64,000 nt of DNA from Xestospongia muta (GCA_963693285.1 OY848928.1:3720501-3784500); one strand, 5' to 3'. Positions 48,405-61,736 are shown, counted from the first letter of the stretch. Translations and numbers: made by a program. Notes: generated from the letters alone by a model not told the origin.

Positions 48405-48819
48405 TTCAAGTGAAAACTAACTGATCATGAGTTATGATCTCCAGTAATATGTAGTACAAAGTAAAGTAGTGATAAGCCAATATTTTAAAAATTTCATCAG
48501 TCATCTGTCATAATTTTCTGTTGCAATTTAAATTTTGATGACATTTTAAAAATTTCAACACTGTCTAACTAAATGGTGTTGTTGTATCATAGTCTCATAT
48601 AATATAGTATGTAATTGCTGGCTTACATAGATGCAACGCATGCAGAGGGAAAATTTAGGGTCTCTGTATATAATGTTATATGTACTAATGTAAAGTCATG
48701 CTTTCAGTTGCAGTCACCATGGTAACTGATTATGAATAGTTAATTAACTAAGCTTTTGATAGATGGTGTTAATCTTACTTCTATGAGTCTGTGCAGTAAC
48801 TATTATAGGACATGGTTAT
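48405..48819. other. Short gene-free spacer
   Basis: This is AT-rich DNA, its first part still similar to the region after E (about 42451-42560). Nothing else is recognised. Confidence 0.4.
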
Positions 48820-49075
48820 AATCCTGCTTGTGCCACATTCACTGGGTGTAGCCACAACAATGGTTCTCAGTGCATGTTATCAAAATGCCACTACAATAAT
48901 GGAATGCGTATGTACCTCAATACTGTTCTCCATGTGAATGCTTTATAAAGAATACATGTGTGTATTTTATAATTGTTCTTGTCTTCAAACTATTACAAGT
49001 ATGTTGGTTGACTTTAAAGGGAATTATTATTATAGCAGTAGTATCTTCAATACTGGGCATTACGTATTATATCTA
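48820..49075 (+). pseudogene. G0: relic of the 3' end of a family G convertase
   Basis: This stretch matches the last exon of G1 at about 52985-53240: the part for [14 protein letters not shown] (here GCCACATTCACTGGGTGTAG), the Cys-rich repeat, and the start of the transmembrane part (ATTATTATTATAGCAGTAGT, ATCTTCAATACTGGGCATT). It contains deletions, in-frame stops and several substitutions, and no other part of the gene is present. It shows that the G array once had another member to the left. Confidence 0.75.
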
Positions 49076-49222
49076 TGTTCATTGTCGTAGTTCCGAACTA
49101 AATAGAAAAAGCGGAAGCACTGAGTTAATTTGATTTAGTGCAGGTTTCCGAGGGATTTCCCCAGCTAGACATGCTGTAACTTTGATAGGTGGAGTTACAT
49201 TGAAGGTGTGGCTAAACTAAAG

Positions 49223-52200
49223 ATGACTTCGCTTACTTTGATTTTGTTATTGTTGTATCTTGGAATAGGAGTACGCGCAAGATACTATCCTAGTTGGCTT
49301 ATAAAAATAGCTCCTGCCCGTCAAGCAACTGCTGTTTTTTATGCCGATTCTTTGGCGCAACAAAACGGACTGGTCAACGTAGGCCAGGTGAGTAAAGTGA
49401 TCTCATTGCTACTGGTAACCATATTTATTGAGAAACTAGTAACAAAATCTTGTCAATTATTTTTAACATGAATGAGTATCTGAAGTCTACCATCTGTCAG
49501 CTAATCCTAGTCACTCTCAGATACTTGTTCCTTTGAAGCAGTGTGTATTGAGACTAAATCCTGCTCACTCTTGGCCTTGTACCCAGGAATATTTTCTTTT
49601 CACCAAACACCTAGTTACAAGGCTAGTTCACTCCCATATATCTTTCCCTTTGAAGCAGTGTGCTCAGACTATACACTTAGTTAGTAATAGATCAAGTTTG
49701 CTCTTTAGATTTTAGTCGCTCATCTTTTAAAAGGGCCTGCTTGTGGTGTTGTTAAAATCCCATGATAATACACACAAATTATTGATTTATTTCTCCTGTT
49801 TTCAGGTAGGACAATTAAAAAGTGTCTTTCAATTTCAATACCCTCAAGGAAGAAGACAACCTTATCCTAATATCACAGAATCTTTACAGAATGATAACCA
49901 GGTTTGTATAAGACAACATTATAGTTGAGTCTCTTATGTTGTATTATTAGGTAGTATATGTGGAACAAGAACATTCTCTGAATCATGTTAAGAGGAACTT
50001 TTCTCTTCCTTCTGATCCTTACTGGCAATATCAATGGCCATTGGTAAAAATAAATTCATCACCTATATGTGAAATCCATAGTGTCATTGTGGTTTATAGC
50101 ATACATTGAAGTAATTTTAAATATGCTTTGTTGTATTATAGGAAGGAAGCCCAATGATGAATCAGTCATATTACTAACTATTATTTATAGTATAACATAC
50201 TCTATAATATCTCATGACACATTCAATGATATTGTACTTTATATCACACTGTATCCAGTAATATTGTCTTTGTTTTATTAGTACAATACAGGTCAAAGTG
50301 GAGGACCATCTGATTATGATATTAATGTAGTACCAGTTTGGATTGAAGGAGTCTCTGGAGCTAATACTGCTGTCTTAGTTATTGATGATGGTAAAGAAAA
50401 TATACATTTATCAAATCCTATTTTCATATATTCCATATATAGGTATACAAACTAATCATCCTGACCTTCAAGACAACATTGTAAGTTATTTACTATTAGA
50501 AAAGTATTTTAATGTGATTGCTTCGATACTATGTTACTCCCTCACACTGAGAAATTTATAGTATTAGTATGGTATTTTTTTTAATTAAATGATCCTGGTC
50601 TAATGTATTATTAATGCCCTTTTTTTAGGATCTATCACTATGTTATAGTGTAATAAGAGATAATAACGATATCTCAGCTATTTCTTCATTGGATGATTTT
50701 GGACACGGTACGTCATGTGCTGGGGAGATTGGTATGATTAGAGATAATGGTGTTTGTGGAACTGGTGTAGCTTTTAATACCAGAATAGGAGGTCAGTTAT
50801 ATATATATATGGAATGAGAATATTAAAAGAAGAGATTTTGTTGTTATCTTGAATTCAAGATTTTCTTGATATAATTGTTTGCAAACAGTGGAGTAGTTTA
50901 AAGACTAGTATATTTAAATATGTTAGAAGGTCTACTGTTTCTAGATCTCTATAACCATTACATGTAATGTTACTACATGCTAATGTCAAATGTTGTCATG
51001 ATATCTACACTTAAAGAGAATGTGCATATCAAACACTGACATTTTTGTGATTGTGTCTATATAAAATTGACAAACAGGAAAAGATTAGTCTCATTCTTCC
51101 TAACCACCACTTTAGGTTTTCAAATTGATTTTAATGATTTCTTAACAAGCTATGAAGTGAAAGCATTTGGTTTTCGTTCTGATGTTATACAAGTGTACAG
51201 TAATAGTTGGGGTCCTAATGATAATGGATTTACTGTACAAGGACCAGGTCCATTGTCATATGAAGCTCTCCATGAGGGAATAACTAACGTGAGTTTGTGT
51301 TATATTGTCTTATGTATAAATTGTGTTCTTGTTTGCAATGATTGCTTATATTAAATATTACTTATACCTTCCAGGGACGTAGTGGTAAAGGATCAATTTA
51401 TATCTTCTCTTCTGGTAATGGAGGCCATAATGGAGACTCATGTGCTGCAGATGGCTATGCATCTAATAAATACACAATAGCTGTAGGGTCTGCTAATCAG
51501 TTAGGAGAACAGGCCTACTATGATGAAGATTGCTCTGCTAAAATGGCTGTCACTTATAGCTATAACAGTTTTCATGCAAGTGATCAAGTTGTAAGTACCT
51601 TATAGTCTAAACCACATAAAATATAATATGTTATAGGCAACTACATTTCCAAGTAGTGAGTGTGTAAGAAATTTTACTGGTACAAGTGCATCTGCTCCAC
51701 TAGTAGCTGGAGTCATTCTATTAGCTCTTGAAGTCAAGTGAGTTCAGTTACAGGATATAATAATTAGTATTTTCAATTATCTTATTTATAGCCCTGAATT
51801 GTCTTGGCGTGATGTACAATACCTTATTGCCTACACTTCTAATTCAGCTAACTTAGAAGGAGAGATTATAACTAATGGTGCTGGTCTTAAAGTTAGTAAT
51901 CAGTTTGGATTTGGAGCTATTGATGCTGAGGCTTTAGTAACAAGAGCTAGATACTGGACACCTGTAGGAGAGGTGGTAAATCTTACAGAACCTATAATGT
52001 GAGTATATTATAATTATCAAGTTATTAGGCTAAATTTTGATAAATTTGAGTGTTCATTTTTATTGTTTGACCATATTACAAACTCATGATGAGATATATT
52101 TTTTATAATATATCCATTGATGTCACTATTATTATTAAATATTTTACAATGCTGTATTTTATTATTGTTTTCTTGTCTTCAATAGAAATGGAGCTTCTCT

Positions 52201-53381
52201 ATCTATAACAAAGGGTAATCCTTATAAAGGAACAAAATCAATACTTTCTTGGAGTGGACGATACCTAGAACATGTGATATTGGAGGTGACGTTTGGGATT
52301 ATTACGGTAAGATAATTGTTATTTCAAGTTAAACACATTAAAATGTAAAAATCATACTGTGATCATTTTGGCTTGTTAATTGTTACAATAAAACTCTAAA
52401 ATTAGAGAAGGTAAAGCTTTGATTGAAACAGGATTAGTCACACCCATTGTTTCAACATTCCTGTAGAGGTAAATGAAACTTATTAATTGCAGTGTTAGTC
52501 ACCCAACATATAATAGATGGCCCTAAACAAATGTAGGAGTATTTCCTGGCATGTTTATATTGGCAATAAAAATTAATTCTAATACTTCTTGAGTTATAAA
52601 AATAAGTGTACATGTATTGGGACACACATAACATATGGTGTTTTATTTCTATTAGTCATCAACGTGCTACAATGAAGATGATTATATAACACACCCGTTT
52701 GTCATCAATCATTCTGGTCCACGTCGTGGAGATACATCTATCGTTCTATGTTCACCTCAAGGGACCTGTTCAACTCTTTTACCTAAACGTCCTCGTGATT
52801 TTGTTAACTGTGAAGGATATCCTGAGAACTGGCCATTTATGAGTGTCCATTTCTGGGGTGAGAATCCAATAGGTAATTGGACAGTTGAAATGAGTTTTGA
52901 CAGTGATACAGATAGGGCTAGTCTTGAGTCAATGAATCTAGTTTTATATGCAATACAAAACAAACCAGAGGACATAGTTGGGCAATGTGACCCTGCTTGT
53001 GCCACACCCACTGGATGTAGCTATGGCAATGGTTCCCAATATTGTGATGGATGTGGTAATGGTTATTATCGAAATGCCAGTACAATGGAATGTGTACGTA
53101 GTTGTTCTCCAGGTGCATGTATTATAGAGGATACATGTGTATTTTATAATGGATCTTGTCCTCAAATTAATACAAGTGGGTTGACTTCAAAAGATATTAT
53201 TATTATAGCAGTAGTATCTTCAATACTGGGCATTGCATGTTTTGTGTTATTGTGTGTATGTGTGGTACTGTGCTGTACTTGCTGTCCAAAAAAGAAATAT
53301 CGTCAAATATCTATTCGAGACGCAACGGAGGAATCTTCTTATCAACCTTATGATGATATTAAGACCCTAGTTAATGTGTAG
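49223..53381 (+). CDS. Proprotein convertase G1, complete, single-pass membrane type
   Basis: The predicted product has 735 residues from 12 exons: 49223-49387, 49806-49901, 49951-50043, 50282-50390, 50443-50480, 50629-50791, 51116-51288, 51375-51590, 51637-51737, 51792-51998, 52186-52306 and 52656-53381. I used the ATG at 49223; the position matching the G2 start reads GTG here. It has a signal peptide, a prodomain with a dibasic cleavage site (NHVKR before NFSLP), and the catalytic set Asp153 (VIDDG), His193 (HGTSCAG), Asn294 (SSGNGG) and Ser368 (GTSASAPL). The P domain is split by an intron not found in A, B or C. A Cys-rich furin-like repeat, a transmembrane helix, a Cys cluster (CCTCCPKKK) and a tail with YRQI and YDDI, both YxxPhi-type, follow. 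Of all the genes here it is laid out most like furin. Confidence 0.88.
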
Positions 53382-53568
53382 CACAATTTATTATCATTAC
53401 TTTTAATATTTTGTACGTGTTTTTTTATCTTTTTAAAGCCAATCTGTGAAGATAGTAGTCATACTATTTGTGATTTTAATTTTTTTTAAATTTTAATTAT
53501 TAATCAGTGAATGGGAGGGGTATATAGTATATATGGTTGTCATGGAAATAAACTAATATCTCTCAAGC

Positions 53569-54240
53569 AGTGACATTGAATCACAATCTCTTGAAAGCGA
53601 AGAAGGTAAAGAAAACACATCAGTCATTTACAAACTACCTAGTGGCATCAATCTCAAATGTGCAGACACAAAGCTCGGAGCAAAAACAAAATGTACTAGA
53701 GACAAAAGAACTTTTAACGTAAATACAGATTCAACTATTAAAAATAGACCACATTCTAATGCTACCACATTTAAAGCTAGTCGGTAGCTTTTCAGAGTGA
53801 TTAGCAGAGAAAGAGAAAGAGAGGAAGTGTCAACAGAAAGTTATCAAGGAGTTCAAACTAAAACAAGAGGCTTCCTTGAAAAGGTAATGACAATACAATC
53901 TGTCACCATAGATATTCTAATATCTATGCTGTCACTAACACCTTTGCTATTAGTACAGTCTTATGTATTCAACCTGCTGTTTGTAATTAGCCATAAGATT
54001 ATCAGGTATTTTTCATTCATAGGCTGTTAAAGAGGAACAGTCTAAAGAAGCTATTGAGAGATAGAGACAAAATAAAAGGAATTTTTTTGATAGAGAAAGC
54101 TAAGAGAAAGGAAGAACTATCCAAAGAGGTTAGCTGTATGCTTTAACTTAAATTTGCTAGCTATCACAATGACTATAATTTATAATAGACAAAAGACTAG
54201 CAAATGAAGCAGAAATGTTCAGAAGAAGCTGCAAAAAAGT
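53569..54240 (+). other. Unrecognised Lys/Glu-rich coding remnant right of G1
   Basis: An open frame of about 72 codons starts near 53569 (SDIESQSLESEEGKEN...) and ends at TAG near 53788. In another frame come pieces that look like exons of a charged coiled-coil protein: EKEKERK... to a GTAATG donor at about 53883, AVKEEQSKEAIER after an AG at about 54023, and EKAKRKEELSKE to a GTTAGC near 54129. Stops interrupt any joined frame. A shorter copy lies right of G2. It is probably the relic of a gene that was duplicated together with G. I do not recognise the family. Confidence 0.35.
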
Positions 54241-56031
54241 GGCAATTGAAGAAAGTCAGATAGTTGGAGTAAAAACTAGAACCTTGATGTTGTTACCAGA
54301 AAGTATTTGAAAAACTGAATTATTGAGCAACTGATCCTAAAAAGGACAGAGCATATTTCTGGTAACTCCACAAAAGTCAATAGCATCCTCTCCTTTGAAT
54401 TGTACTTCAATTCTGATTCATAGGTAATGGAGTCTTCATAGCCGGCACTAATGACATCTACTACAGTATTTCAGTGAACATTGTGATACTTTTTCCCTTT
54501 TAGCTGCCTTCTAACATTCAGCAAACACTGTGGAACCTACACACCAAACATTAAATCCTTGTACTTGTATCACTACAAGTAACTCATATAGACTTCACAG
54601 TCACCAACAACAATAGAAGCAGTTGGAGTTAGAGGGTTATTTGAGAGTGGAGAAGAGTCTATCTACATTATAAGAGTATCTTAATGTACTGATGTGGATG
54701 CAATACTGTATGAAGATGATGGAAATAACACAATATTTTCAACAGTTGGAGTTAGAAAAATTAGATGAACTTATTGATGAATAATTAAAATGCTGAAAGA
54801 CAGGGTTTTAAGATCATTTAAGGTAGGAGTTGATCCAATTAAAAGAGGTGTTGACTAAATATTTACTTTAATTGGCTGAGGACATGGAGTTGGTGGAGAA
54901 TATAGAGTTGGTGATGGTGAATTAGATAGAGATTATTCCAGCTATAGGTTGGCCTTAAATTTGATTAATTAATTCAGTACATGTCTAACTGAGTACATTG
55001 TCAATCCTTTAATTTCAGTAGCTCATTTTGGGCACCTTGCTCTTTCCTATATAATACTTCTCCACTTTCAAAAAATACATCACATCCTCCTTAATGCAGT
55101 ATAGTCTCAGACACTCTCTCTAAGATCACTTGAGGATGCAACATGGATCAGCATAGTATTAGAAACTGTTATAATGATATTGAACCATTTACTATGTTCC
55201 ACTGATTGATGTAAGAAAAATGTCTACAGCAAAGAAGTATTAGTTTTTTAGATAAGTGGATATGATGTGACGTAGTTGTAATGTTCATATAATTAATAGG
55301 TTTAAACTTGTAAATTTTTATCATTACATCATCTAAACCTGAACTTTTTAACTGTGGTAAAAAGGGATTGTAGATTTCTAATATTTGAGGTAGCACTGTC
55401 AGCTAGACAGTTAACCTGCATTAAAACACTGTAGCAGATTTAGGCCCCCCATGCAGACAAAGCAGGTTCTGTTCATTTTCAACATTAAGTAATTCTACCT
55501 CTTCCAGAAAATGAAACAATTCATAATGCACATTCATGCAACAAAATATCAAATACATCTACCCACAACCTTTTAATCTTATGGTTATGAGCCCAGCAAC
55601 CAGTTATGACCTCTATTAGAACCCTTGTATCTTAGCATTAGTATACCAACTAAAATGTTTTCCTCACCATGGTCACAATATATACTCATGAAGGAATGCC
55701 ATACTCACCAACTGCTCTGACAAAACAGTCTAGAACTGTGCTGGATAAGTTATTATTTGTAGCTCAAAGATAGATTATTAACTTACTATAACCATCTATT
55801 CCTCCATTAATAACAATTCTGTACCTATAATTTCAAATATGAGATTAATGACACTAAATAGGTTCCACCTGATCAATTTATGATTGCCATCTATGTGTCA
55901 CAGTGAATTCAAAACCAGAACAGAATACCTTTTTTGTTGAACCAATGTATCCCACATCAATTAATGCAACACACAATGGATCCACTCTGTTAGAGTTGCT
56001 CTGATTTTATATCAGTGTATATACCTATATA

Positions 56032-56262
56032 CACTGTAAAAACTACTATGTTTTTTAACAACTAATTTGTACTTTACATGGGTGGATTACTATGGAATCT
56101 AGAATTTATGTGAATTACTAATTATATAATTTGCAGATATGTAAACGTACAACATATCAATAATTCTATAATGAGTAATTCACAAGAAATCTATATTCCA
56201 TAGTAATCCACCCATGTAAAGTACAAATTAGTTGTTGAAATGACATATTAGTTTTTACAGTG
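56032..56262. mobile_element. MITE with CACTGTAAAAACTA ends and TA target duplication
   Basis: The arms are long inverted repeats: CACTGTAAAAACTA, CAACTAATTTGTACTTTACA and TGGGTGGATTACTATGGAAT on the left, the same in reverse complement on the right. TA flanks both ends (56030-56031 and 56263-56264). The equivalent place in the G2 unit (about 63462) is an empty site. TA target and short ends fit a mariner/Tc1-type non-autonomous element. Confidence 0.8.
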
Positions 56263-56318
56263 TACCTGAAGCTTATAGTCGAACCAATGTGGAATTGTAT
56301 CCTATCATTCTATTCACT

Positions 56319-56346
<28 letters not shown>
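56319..56346. repeat. TG microsatellite
   Basis: There are about 14 uninterrupted TG units. In the duplicate near 63520 the tract is only five units and is followed by CGC, so it expanded after the duplication, or shrank in the other copy. Confidence 0.85.
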
Positions 56347-56349
<3 letters not shown>

Positions 56350-57105
56350 ATACTCTGTCACCTAAAGTAGTTTGAGATATACATGAGTATCTGCTCACAC
56401 ATTAAGTCTTAATGTCCTGTACAAATAGGCTATATTAACATCACACACACCACAATTATATTAAGTCTAACCTCATTATCTGTCTCAAAGATTAAAGTAA
56501 CGCATAAGCAATCTAGCTATGCTGACAGCTGAAAATCCATGATTAAAAGAAAAGCAAGTTGTTCAGGTATTATATTATAAAATAGAGCTCCTCTTATATA
56601 TATATATACTTTATAATTTGCTCCAACTTGTAAAAGTACATACTCACTTGATTCTGTTGTATTTGTCTACAACCCACACTAATAATTTCCTGCAGTGCTG
56701 TAAGTATGTCATCTAAAATATCTTGTGAAACATCTCCTAGTAGTCACATTAATGGCCAAAACTTTTTCCACATGTGATTAATATCACATCCTGATTCGAT
56801 CATAGCTACAGTGTTTACAACCATATCTCTACACCTTCTTTAAAGTCATTGAAATTGATTCGATGTCGTGAAGATATTTTTAGACAGATTAACTGTTTAA
56901 ATCATAGATGGGCTATTTATATTTCGTGTGTGTCACTTAAACTTTACACGTAAGTTTTTATTATGACGTATGTTATTTACATAACACATGTAAAATTACA
57001 TGCGTGTAATCATCATTATCATGTGTCATTTCCTGATTTATGACACAAACGGCTTTCCATATCTAGAAGGATTTTGGTGAAGCTGCGTTCCTGCTGATAC
57101 TATCT

Positions 57106-60100
57106 ATGGCTAGACTAAACATTACTTTATTGACTGCAACTTTGTTGTTATTGTATTTCATAATAGGAGTACGCGCAGAATATCACCCTAGTTGGCTTAT
57201 AAAGATAAAATCTGTCAGTCAAGAAAGTGTTACTTTTTATGCTGATTCTTTAGCGCAACAAAACAGACTGGTCAACGTAGGCCAGGTGAGTAAAGTGATC
57301 TCGTTGCTATTGGTAACCACATTTTATTGAGAAACCAGTAGCAAAATCTTGTCTATTATTTAAACATGAAAAGGCATCTATCATGATCAGCTAATCCTGC
57401 GTTCACTCTCAGATATCTGTCACTTTGAAGTGATGTGTACTCAGACTAAATTCTGCTCACTCTTAGTCTTGTACTGAGGCATACCCCCACCTTGCACCAA
57501 ATGCCTGGATATGAGGGTACCTCACTCTGAGATACCTGTCTCTTTGAAGAGCTGTGTACTCAGACTATACCCTCAGTTAGCAATTGATCGAGTTTGTTCT
57601 TTAGATTTTAGTCGTTCATTTATAATTAGTGCTGTTGTCATCATTAAGAGGGCATCTTTGTGGCATATTTAAAAATGCTATGATAGTACACATGAGTATA
57701 TTAATGATTTATTGTTCCCTTTTCCAGGTAGGACAATTAAAAAATGTCTTCCAACTTCAATTCCCTCAAGGAAAAAGACAACCTTATCCTAACATCACAG
57801 GATCTTTACAGAATGGAAGCCAGGTTCGTATAAAACAACACTACAATAGAGTCTTTATGTGTTGAATTAGGTAGTACATGTGGAACAAGAGCAATCTCTG
57901 AATCATGTTAAAAGGAACTTTTCTCTTCCTTCTGATCCTTACTGGCAATATCAATGGCCATGGGTAAAAATAAATTTTCAATATATACATGTATAATCCA
58001 TGTCATGGTTTTGTAACATTCCTTGAAGTAATATTAAATATTCTCGGTTGCATGTATTATTGAGAGGATGAATGAATCATATAACTATGATTATAATTTA
58101 TATTGTAATATTTCATGACACATTCAATGATATTATACTTTATATCATCACACTGTATCCAGTAATATTGTCTTTGTTTTATTAGTACAATACAGGTCAA
58201 AGTGGAGGACCATCTGGTTATGATATTAATGTAGTACCAGTTTGGATTGAAGGAGTCTCTGGAGCTAATACTACTGTCTTAGTTATTGATGATGGTAAGA
58301 AAATATTCATTTATCAAATCCTATTTTTATTTATTCCATATACAGGTATACAAACTAATCATCCTGACCTTAAAGACAACATTGTAAGTAGTCTACTCAC
58401 CCCTCACACTGAGGAATTTTATTTATAGCATAGGTTAATTTTTAAAACAACTAATTGATTCTGGTTTGTGTATTAATTAGTTAATGCCCTCTTCTTTTAG
58501 GATCTATCACTATGTTATAGTGTAATAAGAAATAATAGCGATATCTCAGCTATTTCTTCATTTGATGATTTTGGACATGGTACATCTTGTGCTGGAGAGA
58601 TTGGTATGATCAGAGATAATGGTGTCTGTGGAACTGGTGTAGCTTTTAATACCAGAATAGGAGGTCAGTTATATATATATATGGAATGAGAATATTAAAA
58701 GAAGAGATTTTGTGGTTATCTTTATTTCAAAGTTTAATTTTCTTAGAGAAACGTAATTAAAATTGTGACATTTTCAAAGCTAGCATGAATGTAATTGTTT
58801 GAAAACAGTAGAGTAGTTAGAAAGACTAGTATATTAATATAAAATATGTTAGAAAGTCTTCTGATTCTCTATAACCATTAAATCTAACATTACTACAATG
58901 TCTAATGTTGTCATGTGATCAACAGTTAAAGAGAATGTGGATATCATAACACTGACATATTGTTAATAGTGTCTATATAAACATTTAAAAACAGCAAAGC
59001 ATTAGTCTTTGTTCTTTGTAACCACCATTTTAGGTTTTCAAATCAATTTTAATGATTTCTTACCAAGCTATGAAGTTGAAGCATTTGGTTTTCGTTCTGA
59101 TGTTATACAAGTGTACAGTAATAGTTGGGGTCCTTCTGATGATGGATTTACTGTACAAGGACCAGGTCCATTGTCATATGAAGCTCTCTATGAGGGAATA
59201 ACTAATGTGAGTTTATATTACATTGTCTTTAGTTAAAATTGTGTTCTTGTTTGCAATGGATGCTTATATTAAGTATTTTTTATACCTTCCAGGGACGTAG
59301 TGGTAAAGGATCTATTTATATCTTTGCTTCTGGTAATGGAGGCCATAATGGAGACTCATGTGCTGCAGATGGCTATGCATCTAATATATACACAATAGCT
59401 GTAGGGTCTGCTAATCAGTTAGGAGAACAGGCCTTCTATGATGAAGATTGCTCTGCTAAAATGGCTGTCACTTATAGCTATAACAGTTTTCATGCAAGTG
59501 ATCAAGTTGTAAGTACCTTATAGTGTAAACCGCATAAAATATAATATGTTATAGGTGACTACGTTCCCAAGTAGTGAGTGTATACGAACTTTTACTGGTA
59601 CAAGTGCATCTGCTCCACTAGTAGCTGGAGTCATTCTATTAGCTCTTGAAGTCAAGTGAGTTCAGTTACAGGATATATTAGTATTTTCTATTATCTTATT
59701 TATAGCCCTGAATTGTCTTGGCGTGATGTACAATACCTTATTGCCTATACTTCTAATACAGCTAACTTAGAAGGAGAGATTATAACTAATGGTGCTGGTC
59801 TTAAAGTTAGTAATCAGTTTGGATTTGGAGCTATTGATGCTGAGGCTTTAGTAACAAGAGCTAGATACTGGACACCTGTAGGAGAGGTGGTAAATCATAT
59901 TGAACCTATAATGTGAGTATGTTATGATTGTTACTTTTTGACATTAAGTATCGTATTTTGGATGATTCCCACATCAAGACATTAAGATAAATATTGGTAA
60001 ATTTGAAATGTTCATTTTTATTGTTTGACCATATTACAAACTTATGACAAGAGATCTTTTTATAATAGATAAATCAATTTAAATATTATTATGGAACATT

Positions 60101-61526
60101 TAAGAATGCTATTGTGTTCTTGTTTTCAATAGAAGTGGAGCTTCTCTAGTTATAACAAAGGATAACCCCTTTAAGAGAACAAGATCAATTCTTTCTTGGA
60201 GTGGACAATACTTAGAACACGTGATATTGGAGGTGACGTTTGGAATTAATACGGTAAGATGATTGTTATTAACAAGATTAAAATGTAAATATCATCCTAT
60301 GATCATTTTGATTAGCTAATTGTTGCAAAAAAAACTGTAAAATTGAAAACGTTAAAGCCTTGATTATGATATAGTTCATCCATTGTTTTAACATTCGTTG
60401 TAGAGGTGAATAAAACTCATTGATTACAGCATTCATCAGTGGCTTACAAGTACAGGTTAAGTTTAAATTTATCATCTCTAATAGTAAAAACATATTGAAG
60501 TGCTCTTCACCCAACATATGATACATGGTCCTAAACAAATATAGGAGTATTGCCTAGCATGTTTATAGTGGTAGTAAAAATTAATTATAATATTTCTTGA
60601 GTTTTAAAATAAGTATACATGTATTGGAAGACACATAACATATGGTGTTTTATTTCTAATAGTCATCAACATGTTACAATAGAAGTGATAATATAACAAA
60701 CCCATTTGTCATCAATCATTCTGGTCCACGTCGTTGAGATACATCTATCATTCTATGTTCACCTCAAGGGACCTGTTCCACACTTTTACCTAAACGTCCT
60801 CGTGATTTTGTTAACTGTGAAGGATATCCTGACAATTGGCCATTTATGAGTGTCCATTTCTGGGGTGAGAATCCAATAGGTAATTGGACGTTTGAAATGA
60901 GTTTTGACAGTGATACAGGTGGTGCTAGTCTTGAGTCAATGAATCTAGTTTTGTTTGCAGTACAAAACAAACCAGAGGACATAGTTGGGCAATGTGACTC
61001 TGCCTGTGCCACACCCACTGGATGTAGCTATGGCAATGGTTCCCAATATTGTGATGGATGTGGTAATGGTTATTATCGAAATGCCAGTACAATGGAATGT
61101 GTACGTAGCTGTTCTCCAGGTGCATGTATTATAGAGGGTACATGTGTATTTTATAATGGACATTACAGTAATGGTTCCCAATATTGTAATGGATGTGGTA
61201 ATGGTTATTATCGAAATGCCACCACAATGGAATGTGTACGTAGCTGTTCTCCAGGTGCATGTATTATAGATGGTACATGTGTCTTTTATAATGGATCTTG
61301 TCATCAAACTACTACAAGTGGATTGACTTCAAAAGATATTATTATTATAGCAGTAGTATCTTCAATAATTGGCATTGCATGTCTTGTGTTATTGTGTGTA
61401 TGTGTGGTACTGTGCTGTACTTGCTGTCCAAAAAAGAAATATCATCAAATATCTATTTGGAACACGACAGAGGAATCTTCTTCTTATCATCCTTATGAAT
61501 ATGTTAAGACCCCAGTTACTGTGTAA
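57106..61526 (+). pseudogene. Proprotein convertase G2 with a nonsense codon in the P domain
   Basis: Exons are 57106-57285, 57728-57823, 57871-57963, 58186-58294, 58346-58383, 58501-58663, 59034-59206, 59293-59508, 59555-59655, 59706-59912, 60133-60253 and 60663-61526, all of G1 length except exon 1 and the last. It has an ATG start, signal peptide, HVKR cleavage site and Asp158, His198, Asn299, Ser373 motifs. In the last exon the codon that is GGA in G1 (PRRGD) reads TGA at 60735-60737. This would end the protein after 523 residues, inside the P domain, without Cys-rich repeat or membrane anchor. The frame is open again beyond it for 263 codons and holds a duplicated Cys-rich repeat and an intact transmembrane segment. 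It could be a young pseudogene, a secreted variant, or a polymorphic or misread base. Confidence 0.75.
61032..61301 (+). repeat. Tandem 135-bp duplication of the Cys-rich repeat in G2
   Basis: Two in-frame 135-bp units (61032-61166 and 61167-61301) each code for 45 residues with the pattern [27 protein letters not shown]1 has one unit. The two units differ by few substitutions, so the duplication is recent. Confidence 0.85.
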
Positions 61527-61736
61527 CACAATTTATTATCATTACTTTCAATATTTTTGCGTTTTTTTATTTTTTAAAGTCAATCTGTAAATATAGTTAT
61601 GATAATATTTGTTTTTTATTAAAAATTAAATTTTAATCATTAATCGGTGAGTGGGTGGGATATATACTAATATGGAGGAAGATCTCTCAAGTTTTAATTA
61701 CTCATAAGATTTTATTAGATATTTTTCTGTTTATAG

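Larger units (their letters stand above)
54241..57105. other. Gene-free spacer between G1 and G2
   Basis: No intact gene was recognised. The part 55404-56830 is repeated at 62340-64000, right of G2, which shows that the duplicated unit includes this spacer. A TA-flanked MITE (56032-56262) and a TG microsatellite (56319-56346) lie in it. Confidence 0.55.

Noticed and set aside
60735..60737. TGA in G2 as a selenocysteine codon
   Set aside because: The matching G1 residue is Gly, not Cys, and no SECIS-like structure was recognised in the 3' region. A nonsense change is simpler.
60846..61526. G2 3' frame as an independent 226-residue gene
   Set aside because: It begins at a Met inside the P domain and has no signal peptide, so it is the in-frame rest of G2 after the nonsense codon.
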